From Clostridia bacterium (lineage in GTDB: Bacteria; Bacillota; Clostridia; Christensenellales; Borkfalkiaceae), in assembly GCA_029063275.1 (NCBI GenBank), contig JAIDOO010000017.1, positions 1 through 5,616 on the forward strand: a DNA stretch of 5,616 nt. The letters run 5' to 3'. The position numbers were made by a program, and so were the translations under genes. The notes under the pieces were generated by a model that ran no database searches, was not told the DNA's origin, and worked only from the letters and a program-made list of their open reading frames with translations. Numbering within the stretch: the first letter of the stretch is position 1; every line of letters starts with the position of its first letter. Shown here piece by piece: positions 1 to 5,616 of the stretch.

Positions 1-47
1 TAGATGTTGAGCGGTATCGTGGTCTCGGTGATGTGTTTAAGAGACAG
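1..47. other. Sequencing-adapter contamination (Nextera/Tn5 mosaic end), not genomic
   Basis: Positions 14-47 align without gaps to the 34-nt Nextera read-2 transposase adapter with 30 of 34 bases identical; mismatches fall at window positions 16, 23, 29 and 37. Positions 29-47 correspond to the 19-bp mosaic end and finish in AAGAGACAG. At the three positions where the synthetic mosaic end differs from the natural IS50 outside end, this sequence matches the synthetic version, which argues against a real transposon end. Positions 6-13 fit an 8-nt index, and TAGAT at 1-5 fits the GAGAT end of the P7 oligo with one mismatch. The stretch is open in the frame of the downstream gene and translates as ...RGLGDVFKRQ, close to the GDVYKRQ adapter artefact I recall from metagenome proteins. 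Genomic sequence should start at 48. Confidence 0.9.
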
Positions 48-1658
48 ACATACTATTTGTTCCCTTCAATGTCCGGAGGCTTTTGGTATTCGGACGATTT
101 ATACGATTGGAAGTATAAGAGGTGCGACGAATTGCCCGTTCACGATTATGCGCCCGACGTAAAGCAAATCGGAGAATATCTTTATTTTTGCGCTTCGGCA
201 AATTTGAAGAGCTGTTCTTTTTACCGCACGAAAGATCCGTTGAACGAAAAGTTTGAAGAGGTTGAAGGTTCGTTCCCGTTCTGGGACCCCGATATGTTTC
301 AAGACGATGACGGAAGAGTTTATCATTTCTGGGGCAGTTCCAACAGTAAGCCGTTATACGGCGTGGAACTCAATCCCGTGGATATGAAGCCGATAGGCGA
401 CCCCGTAGAACTGCTTGCCGCAGATAAGTCGCACGGCTTTGAAAGAAAGGGCGAAGACCATACATTTGCCAACGTTACAAGCGAGCTTGAACTTAAAATG
501 CTTGAAATACTTGGTAAAGACCCTTATATAGAGGGCGTGTGGATGACTAAACATAACGGCAGATATTATTTGCAATATGCCGCACCCGGCGCACAGTACA
601 ATGTTTATGCGGACGGCGTCTATGTTTCTGATAAGCCGCTTGGACCTTATACCTACGCAGAAAACAATCCGTTTTCCTATAAGCCGGGCGGGTTCATACC
701 CGGTGCGGGACACGGTAGCACTATGCAGGACAAAATAGGGAATTGGTGGCACGTTTCCACTATGCGTATTTCTCTGTCGCACCGTTTCGAGCGCAGAATA
801 GGACTTTTCCCTACGGGCTTCGATAAGGACGGCGAAATGTTTTGCAATCAGCGTTATGCGGATTGGGTATTACCTATGCCCGAAAGCGCAGACTACGATA
901 TATGGAAAGACCCCGAATGGTATTTATTGTCGTATAAAAAGACGGTTAAAGCTTCGTCGTATGCGGACAATTTACCTGCCGAAAATGCCGTTGACGAAAA
1001 CGTGAGAACGTGGTGGAAGGCAAAAACGAATAAATCGGGCGAGTGGCTCGAAGTGGATTTGGGCAAGGCTTGTACGGTCAACGCCGTTCAGATTAATTTT
1101 GCCGACGATTATCTGAAAGTAGAGTTCCCCGACGTCGAGCTTAAAGGCGACGAGTATATGAAACGCTACATAGAGCAAAGACCGCTTAAAACCCGTTGGC
1201 TTGCTGAATATTCCGAAGACGGAAAGACGTATAAAACGCTTTGTGATAAACGCAAAGCCGAAACCGATTTGCCCCACGATTTGATAGTAAACGAAAACGG
1301 TATAAAGGCAAGATTTATACGCTTTACTTTTACCGAAATTCCTTATAATCAGCCAGCAACCGTATGCGGTTTAAGGGTATTCGGAACGGCGGATGGGAAA
1401 GCTCCTGCGGAAACTGAAATTACCGATTTTAAGTTTGACAGCGATGTTGACTTGAATTTGAAGTGGAAAGATACGGGTGCAGTCGGTTACAACATACTTT
1501 GGGGACACGCTGAGGATAAACTGTACCACAGCTATATGGTGTTCGGCAAATGTGAGCAGTATATAGGCGGAATCAATGCGGGACAGGATATTTACGTCCG
1601 CATCGATACGTTTAACGAAAGCGGTATAACGCACGGAAAAACAATAAAAATAAGATAA
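48..1658 (+). CDS. GH43-family glycosidase with discoidin and Fn3-like domains, 5'-truncated
   Basis: Likely a GH43-type exo-glycosidase (beta-xylosidase or alpha-L-arabinofuranosidase class; substrate not assignable) hydrolysing a plant or host glycan. Residues are numbered from the apparent GTG at 33, which lies inside the adapter and is not a real start. Residues 6-283 are the five-bladed propeller: YYLFPS...GGFWYSDDL, then YAPDV (blade II), WDPDMFQDDDGR with D85 as the probable pKa-modulating Asp, YIEGVW with E167 as the probable general acid, and GAGHGS with H227. The first-blade Asp (general base, usually in an ADP motif just ahead of the YYLF strand) is missing because the contig ends there. 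Residues about 302-452 form a discoidin (F5/8 type C, CBM32-like) domain (KASSYADN, AVDENVRTWW, GEWLEVDLG, ARFIRFTF). Residues about 462-541 are Fn3-like. A signal peptide cannot be judged. The gene is co-directional with the HAD and GH3 genes, 108 bp upstream of the former. Confidence 0.9.
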   Translation, partial: TYYLFPSMSGGFWYSDDLYDWKYKRCDELPVHDYAPDVKQIGEYLYFCASANLKSCSFYRTKDPLNEKFEEVEGSFPFWDPDMFQDDDGRVYHFWGSSNSKPLYGVELNPVDMKPIGDPVELLAADKSHGFERKGEDHTFANVTSELELKMLEILGKDPYIEGVWMTKHNGRYYLQYAAPGAQYNVYADGVYVSDKPLGPYTYAENNPFSYKPGGFIPGAGHGSTMQDKIGNWWHVSTMRISLSHRFERRIGLFPTGFDKDGEMFCNQRYADWVLPMPESADYDIWKDPEWYLLSYKKTVKASSYADNLPAENAVDENVRTWWKAKTNKSGEWLEVDLGKACTVNAVQINFADDYLKVEFPDVELKGDEYMKRYIEQRPLKTRWLAEYSEDGKTYKTLCDKRKAETDLPHDLIVNENGIKARFIRFTFTEIPYNQPATVCGLRVFGTADGKAPAETEITDFKFDSDVDLNLKWKDTGAVGYNILWGHAEDKLYHSYMVFGKCEQYIGGINAGQDIYVRIDTFNESGITHGKTIKIR

Positions 1659-1725
1659 AATTATAGTTAAAACTATTTATAATTTTATAATTTACTTAAC
1701 ATTATTAAAATACAAGTCACTTTTA

Positions 1726-1746
1726 TTTTGTTAAAATGAAACAAAA
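1726..1746 (+). promoter_or_regulatory. Possible extended -10 promoter within an inverted repeat
   Basis: The 108-bp gap between the GH43 stop and the HAD start contains TGTTAAAAT at 1729-1737, which fits an extended -10 (TGn then TAAAAT). No good TTGACA-like -35 lies 16-18 bp upstream. The motif sits inside a perfect inverted repeat with 7-bp arms, TTTTGTT (1726-1732) and AACAAAA (1740-1746), separated by 7 bp, which could be an operator. The sequence is very AT-rich, so both signals could arise by chance. If real, the HAD-GH3 pair can be transcribed separately from the GH43 gene. It does not fit a CcpA cre site because the central CG is absent. Confidence 0.3.
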
Positions 1747-1754
1747 GCACGAAT

Positions 1755-1759
1755 AGGAG
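1755..1759 (+). promoter_or_regulatory. Ribosome binding site of the HAD gene
   Basis: AGGAG lies 7 bases before the ATG at 1767. It supports that start and shows the gene has its own translation initiation after the 108-bp gap. Confidence 0.8.
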
Positions 1760-1766
1760 TGATAAA

Positions 1767-2609
1767 ATGTTGCACAGCAGATTGTCAGATTTTAAGAAAA
1801 AGAAAAACTTTCTCATCTGTATCGATTCGGACGGAACGGCAATGGACGTAATGAATATTAAGCATAAAAAATGTTTCGGTCCTTGCTTCGTAAAAGAATG
1901 GCAGCTTGAAGATTTTGAAGGCGAAGCGCTTAAACTCTGGAATAACATCAACCTGTATGAGCGCACGCGCGGCAATAACCGCTTTCTTACGCTTTATATG
2001 GCGCTGTGTGAAGTTGATAAACGCTTTAAGAAAATAGACGGATTGCCCGAACTTAAAAAATGGCTGGATAACACAAAATCGCTTTCCAATCAAAGCCTTA
2101 TAAACGCCATAGAAGACGGCGGCGGAGAGATACTCAGAAAAACTCTTAACTGGTCGCAATCGGTAAACGTAAGTACGGCTCTGTTGACTTACGACGATAA
2201 AAAGCCGTTTGACGGAGTTAGAGAGTGTCTGATAAACGCAGTAAAGCAAGTTGACGTTGCGATAGTTTCTTCGGCAGGTTATGCAATAATCGAAGAGGAA
2301 TGGCGTTATCACGATTTAATAAGGTTTGTCAACGTTTTAGCAACTCAGGAGGACGGCACAAAGAAAGTTTGTCTTGAACAGCTTGCGCAAAAAGGTTATG
2401 ATAAAGATAAAATTCTTATGATTGGCGACGCCCTTTCCGATATGGATGCGGCAAAGCAAGCGGGAACGCTTTTTTATCCTATGATAATAGACGGCGAATC
2501 GCAAAGTTGGCAGGAGCTTAAAGATAAGTATTTGCAACAATTTGTTGAAGGCAAGTATAAGGATAGCCAGCCTGCGCTTGAAACACAATTCGAAAATTTT
2601 TTTAATTAA
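1767..2609 (+). CDS. HAD-superfamily hydrolase (probable sugar-phosphate phosphatase)
   Basis: A 280-residue soluble, cytoplasmic HAD-fold enzyme that should use an Asp nucleophile and Mg2+ to remove, or possibly move, a phosphate group. Motif I is FLICIDSDGTAMD, with nucleophile D20 and acid/base D22. Motif II is VAIVSSAG with S168 or S169. The motif III lysine is probably K199 or K200 in GTKKVCLEQL. Motif IV is IGDALSDMDAA with D221 and D225. The roughly 140-residue insert between motifs I and II is a C1-type helical cap that should set specificity, as in the phosphoglycolate phosphatase/beta-phosphoglucomutase branch. It starts with a distinctive NIKHKKCFGPC segment (residues 30-40). The ATG is chosen for its AGGAG site. 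The stop is 11 bases before the GH3 start, so the two are almost certainly one operon. The substrate is unknown; a product of the GH3 enzyme is a reasonable guess only. Confidence 0.85.
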   Translation: MLHSRLSDFKKKKNFLICIDSDGTAMDVMNIKHKKCFGPCFVKEWQLEDFEGEALKLWNNINLYERTRGNNRFLTLYMALCEVDKRFKKIDGLPELKKWLDNTKSLSNQSLINAIEDGGGEILRKTLNWSQSVNVSTALLTYDDKKPFDGVRECLINAVKQVDVAIVSSAGYAIIEEEWRYHDLIRFVNVLATQEDGTKKVCLEQLAQKGYDKDKILMIGDALSDMDAAKQAGTLFYPMIIDGESQSWQELKDKYLQQFVEGKYKDSQPALETQFENFFN

Positions 2610-2615
2610 GGAAGG
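2608..2615 (+). promoter_or_regulatory. Ribosome binding site of the GH3 gene
   Basis: AAGGAAGG overlaps the TAA of the HAD gene and ends 5 bases before the GH3 ATG. This geometry points to coupled translation of the two genes and fixes the GH3 start. Confidence 0.8.
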
Positions 2616-2620
2616 AAAAT

Positions 2621-4423
2621 ATGGTAGATTTAAAAGCAAAACCGTTTTATCTTAACGACGAACAAATAAAATGGGTCGAAGATACGATAAACTCATTGAC
2701 TTTGGAAGAAAAGGTAGGGCAGCTTTTTGTACATCTTACGGGAAGCAGAACGGAAGAAGATATTGAAAACGATATAAAACTTACCCGTTGCGGCGGTATT
2801 AGATTTAATCCCGGTACTAATGAAGAAATGTGGAATATGAACTATTTCTTCCAGAAGCACAGTAAAGTTCCCATACTTTCGGCGGTAAACGTTGAGTGCG
2901 GCGGAAATGGCGCAACCAGACAGGGAACGTTCGTCGGTTCGGAAATGAAAGTTGCCGCAACGAACAAACCCGAATATGCGTATAAGCTCGGGCAGATTTG
3001 CGGAAGAGAAACCAAAGCTACGGGTAGCAACTGGGCGTTTGCGCCTATAACCGACCTTGTATTGAATTGGCATAACCCCGGTATAGTTACACGCGGTTTC
3101 GGCGATCAGGTAGAACAGGTTTCGCTTTTGTCAAGAGAATATTTCAAGGGTATGAGCGAGAGCGGAATACTCTGCGCTATGAAGCACTTCCCCGGCGACG
3201 GACAGGACGAAAGAGACCCTCATATCGGTACTGCTGTAAATACACTTTCAATGGAAGAGTGGGATAAGTCCTACGGTAAAATTTATGCGGATATGATAGA
3301 CGCAGGTATTCAGTCCGTTATGACGGGACATATAATGATGCCCGCTTATCAGAAGCATTTCAATCCGAACTGCAAGCCCGAGGATTTGAAACCCGCAACA
3401 ATTTGCAAAGAACTCGTTACCGATTTGCTCCGTGGTAAGCTCGGATTTAATGGACTCGTTGTTTCCGATGCAAGCCACATGGTAGGTCTTACCGGACATG
3501 GAAAGCGCAGCGACATAGTTCCCGACGCAATCAATGCGGGTGTGGATATGTTCCTGTTCTTTAACGACATAGAGGAAGATACCCGCTATATGACCGAAGC
3601 GTATAAATCGGGCAGAATTTCAGAAGAGAGAATGCACGACGCACTTTCCCGCATACTTGCAATGAAGTGCCTTGCAGGATTAAATAATTTCAGTATCGAT
3701 AAATTCCCTTCAAAAGAAGGACTGTCCGTAATTGGCTGTGAAGAACATAAAAAGGTAGCAAAGGAAATTACAGACCACGGTATAACGCTTGCAAAACAGA
3801 CGGGTAAAAAGGTTCTGCCTTTCGATAAGAAAAAAATAAAGAAAATACTGCTTGTTCCCGTAGGTCCTAAATCAGATGCGACACTTGTATTGTCAGGGCA
3901 AGCGGCAGACAATACCAAAATGGAAAGTCTTTTAAAAAGCGGACTTGAAGCGCACGGTTTTAAAGTTGAAATCTACGTTGACCCCATCAAAAAAATGATG
4001 GATATGGTTGCAAAGATGACGCCTGAGCAGATAGCTGAAATGCAGAAACAGTCCAAAAATCAGGAAAACAAAGGTATGTACGGAATGAAACAGGCTGTAC
4101 ATAATCTGACGGACGAGTACGACGCCGTAATTGCTTTTGCCGACGTTCCGCATACTATGAAAACCGTACAAAGGTTGGAGTGGGCGCTGTCAAAGGGCGG
4201 TTGGGATAACCCGTGGTACGTTGAAGAACTGCCCGTAATATTCGTTTCTTTCTCAAGCCCGTTCCACCTTGCAGACGTATCGCAGGTAAAGAACTACATA
4301 AACTGCTACGACGCACACGAAGAAACGGTAAAGGCGCTCGTCGATAAACTCGTAGGCGTCAGCGAATTTAAGGGTGTGTCGCCCGTTGACGTGTTCTGCG
4401 GTATGATTGACACAAGAATATAA
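2621..4423 (+). CDS. Two-domain GH3 glycosidase with NagZ-like Asp-His dyad
   Basis: A 600-residue GH3 enzyme without signal peptide or membrane segment, so probably cytoplasmic, cleaving a beta-glycosidic bond with retention. Residues about 10-355 are the GH3 TIM-barrel domain, starting with LTLEEKVGQLFV (26-37). The catalytic nucleophile is D283 in GLVVSDASHM. K188-H189 open KHFPGDG (188-194), and four residues later comes D199-P200-H201. This matches the spacing of the NagZ signature, where the Asp-His pair serves as general acid/base, but PGDG replaces the usual PGHG and DPH the usual DSH. Residues about 400-600 resemble the C-terminal domain of two-domain NagZ-type proteins (KKILLVPVG, VIFVSFSSPFHL, FKGVSPVD). 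A Met-rich helical stretch lies at 459-489. Candidate activities are beta-N-acetylhexosaminidase, beta-glucosidase, or a GH3 phosphorylase; sequence alone does not decide. The gene is in an operon with the upstream HAD gene and ends at a strong hairpin shared with the convergent regulator. Confidence 0.9.
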   Translation: MVDLKAKPFYLNDEQIKWVEDTINSLTLEEKVGQLFVHLTGSRTEEDIENDIKLTRCGGIRFNPGTNEEMWNMNYFFQKHSKVPILSAVNVECGGNGATRQGTFVGSEMKVAATNKPEYAYKLGQICGRETKATGSNWAFAPITDLVLNWHNPGIVTRGFGDQVEQVSLLSREYFKGMSESGILCAMKHFPGDGQDERDPHIGTAVNTLSMEEWDKSYGKIYADMIDAGIQSVMTGHIMMPAYQKHFNPNCKPEDLKPATICKELVTDLLRGKLGFNGLVVSDASHMVGLTGHGKRSDIVPDAINAGVDMFLFFNDIEEDTRYMTEAYKSGRISEERMHDALSRILAMKCLAGLNNFSIDKFPSKEGLSVIGCEEHKKVAKEITDHGITLAKQTGKKVLPFDKKKIKKILLVPVGPKSDATLVLSGQAADNTKMESLLKSGLEAHGFKVEIYVDPIKKMMDMVAKMTPEQIAEMQKQSKNQENKGMYGMKQAVHNLTDEYDAVIAFADVPHTMKTVQRLEWALSKGGWDNPWYVEELPVIFVSFSSPFHLADVSQVKNYINCYDAHEETVKALVDKLVGVSEFKGVSPVDVFCGMIDTRI

Positions 4424-4449
4424 TTTTTCATCATTTTTTTCTCCATACA

Positions 4450-4481
4450 AAAACCGCCTCTGAAAATTTGGAGGCGGTTTT
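4450..4481. terminator. Bidirectional rho-independent terminator
   Basis: A perfect 11-bp stem, AAAACCGCCTC (4450-4460) with GAGGCGGTTTT (4471-4481), encloses a 10-nt loop. The stem has a GC-rich core with A/T ends, giving TTTT followed by CGTTATTT on the + strand and TTTTTGTATGG on the - strand. It sits 26 bases after the GH3 stop and directly beside the stop of the convergent regulator, so it can end transcripts from both sides. Confidence 0.9.
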
Positions 4482-4483
4482 CG

Positions 4484-5616
4484 TTATTTGGAATTTCGGT
4501 ATTTGAGAGGCGTCATTCCCGTAATGTTTCTGAATTGCGATTGAAAGTAGCTTTGGGAAGAGAATGAAAGGTAGTTTGCAATTTCAATTAACGGCTTGTC
4601 GCTGAACGTTAAAAGTTTTTTTGCTATTTCTATCTTCTGTTCGGTTATATATTCGGGCAGCGGCTGTCCCATAGTTTTTTTGAATTTGGAGGAGAGATAC
4701 TCCCTTGAAACTCCAACTTTTTCTGCTATTTCGTTTACCGTAATTTTTTCCGTTATATGCTCGTTAATGTAATCGATAGTCTTATTGACCATAAGGTCAT
4801 TAGATTTGGGGTGTTTTATATCTCTTACCATTTTACAGAAATTGTCCCTAATCGAGTATGAAATTTCCGATATTTGATTGAGAGTAGTGCAGCTTTCGAT
4901 TTTATGCGAATAAATGTCGCTTAAAGAATAAGCAGTTTCAGGATCGACGCCGCCTTCTATTGCTGCGCGGGAGATAAGAGTTTTTTGAGCCATAACCATG
5001 TTTTTATAGTGGCGTAGAGTGTCTGAAACAACAACGTCAACGTTTTGGTCGTCTGCCAAATGCCCAAGTTTATGCATATCCTCAACAAGTCCGTTTTTAA
5101 CGCAGTAAAGCATTTTTTGTTCATACTCGTAAGTATTGTGAGGTACTTTGTTTCCAAATACAATCTGGCTTTGCTTTTGAAGTAGCTCGTTGTCGAAATT
5201 GAGTTCTTTAATATCCATTTTAAGTTTGGAAAGAACTTGTTCCGTCGTCAGAATGACGTGGTTTATTTCCGTATAATAAGCGGATATGAGCAAAGCAAAG
5301 TATTCTATTTGCATAGTTGGGATAAATTCAAGCGAATTTTTCAATTCGTTTGCATCGTTAAGATTAAAGTTGTTATCGAGAATAATTTCTCGCAGCATTG
5401 ATTGATTAAGCGGGACAGTTTTTATAGGTCCGAATAAAATTTTAAAATTCCCGTTCTTTATCATACCTATGGCGAGCGATTGCTTCGTACAGATGAGATT
5501 ACATTCGTCTTCGCAGTCAAGCGCAAGGTCATAATACGTTTTCATAACAAAAAAGTTTTTTGCGTGGTATTCGCTTATTATACCGTTTGCTCCGAAAACT
5601 ACAATAGGTGTATGTG
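4484..5616 (-). CDS. AraC-family transcriptional regulator, partial at its N-terminus
   Basis: A DNA-binding regulator, probably a sugar-responsive activator of adjacent glycan genes. Numbering here starts at the first in-window ATG (5543-5545), giving 353 residues, but that Met is probably internal. The frame stays open to the window edge and reads HTPIVVFGANGIISEYHAK then NFFV before it, which looks like real protein, and no Shine-Dalgarno site precedes the ATG. Residues about 252-350 are the two helix-turn-helix AraC/XylS domain: ITVNEIAEKVGVSREYLSSKF (268-288), then PLIEIANYLSF and SYFQSQFRNITGMTPLKYR. The N-terminal part carries a Cys cluster (C11, C15, C19) and a possible ligand-sensing fold. 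The middle (about 140-245, with SRAAIEGGVDPETAYSLSDIY) resembles the linker of other large clostridial AraC proteins. The gene is convergent with GH3, shares its terminator, and its own promoter lies outside the window. Confidence 0.9.
   Translation of the reverse strand, partial: HTPIVVFGANGIISEYHAKNFFVMKTYYDLALDCEDECNLICTKQSLAIGMIKNGNFKILFGPIKTVPLNQSMLREIILDNNFNLNDANELKNSLEFIPTMQIEYFALLISAYYTEINHVILTTEQVLSKLKMDIKELNFDNELLQKQSQIVFGNKVPHNTYEYEQKMLYCVKNGLVEDMHKLGHLADDQNVDVVVSDTLRHYKNMVMAQKTLISRAAIEGGVDPETAYSLSDIYSHKIESCTTLNQISEISYSIRDNFCKMVRDIKHPKSNDLMVNKTIDYINEHITEKITVNEIAEKVGVSREYLSSKFKKTMGQPLPEYITEQKIEIAKKLLTFSDKPLIEIANYLSFSSQSYFQSQFRNITGMTPLKYRNSK

Noticed and set aside
29..47. A genuine Tn5/IS50 transposon end at the left edge
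   Set aside because: The three bases that separate the synthetic mosaic end from the natural outside end match the synthetic one, and the upstream bases match the rest of the commercial adapter.
354..782. Long open frame on the minus strand inside the GH43 gene
   Set aside because: It lies wholly antisense to a well-conserved catalytic domain, lacks a ribosome site, and its translation shows no recognisable domain. The same holds for the minus-strand open frames under the HAD and GH3 genes.
1657..1686. AT-only inverted repeat after the GH43 stop (ATAGTT/AACTAT with flanking AAATTAT-like arms) as a terminator
   Set aside because: The central arms leave only a 2-base loop, the outer arms need a 4-base bulge, and there is no GC core or clean T-run, so a stable terminator hairpin is unlikely.
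1686..1691. TATAAT as the -10 of a promoter for the HAD gene
   Set aside because: It matches the consensus, but in nearly pure A/T sequence with no -35-like hexamer 16-18 bases upstream. The TGnTAAAAT nearer the gene is a better candidate.
5549..5560. AAAAAAGTTTTTT-like palindrome near the regulator's ATG as an operator or terminator
   Set aside because: It falls inside what appears to be coding sequence and has no GC core; its symmetry follows from a Phe-Phe-Asn-Lys codon run.
5603..5616. A second adapter at the right end (the edge reads AGGTGTATGTG)
   Set aside because: It does not align with the mosaic end in either orientation, and the AraC reading frame continues sensibly through it.

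Overview
The window is 5.6 kb of moderately AT-rich, gene-dense bacterial DNA. It looks like carbohydrate-utilisation DNA from a Gram-positive anaerobe of the Firmicutes/Clostridia type, probably a gut metagenome contig. That placement is inferred from strong purine-rich ribosome binding sites, tight co-directional gene packing, and the protein families (GH43 with discoidin domain, HAD, GH3, large AraC-type regulator). No RNA gene, CRISPR array, IS element or phage gene is visible.

Layout: positions 1-47 are almost certainly not genomic. They match a Nextera (Tn5 mosaic-end) sequencing adapter, so the biological sequence starts at about 48. Positions 48-1658 (+) encode a GH43-type five-bladed beta-propeller glycosidase, cut off at its N-terminus, followed by a discoidin (F5/8 type C, CBM32-like) domain and a fibronectin III-like C-terminal domain. 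A 108-bp AT-rich gap holds a possible extended -10 promoter inside a 7-bp-arm inverted repeat. Positions 1767-2609 (+) encode a HAD-superfamily phosphohydrolase. Eleven bases later, 2621-4423 (+) encodes a two-domain GH3 enzyme with a NagZ-like Asp-His dyad. A GC-rich hairpin at 4450-4481 serves as a shared bidirectional terminator. The complementary strand carries a convergent AraC-family regulator, from the stop at 4484 out past the right edge of the window. Its reading frame is open to the last base, so it is also partial.

Working model (inference): the AraC-type protein senses a glycan-derived signal and controls the neighbouring sugar genes. The GH43 enzyme removes or cuts sugar units from a plant or host glycan. 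The GH3 enzyme, which has no signal peptide and so is probably cytoplasmic, cleaves beta-linked oligosaccharides. The HAD protein, translated from the same mRNA, acts on a phosphorylated sugar or by-product. I do not see an unambiguously new system. The most thought-provoking points are the GH3/HAD pairing with the hybrid GH3 active-site motif, and the adapter artefact that creates a false start for the first gene.
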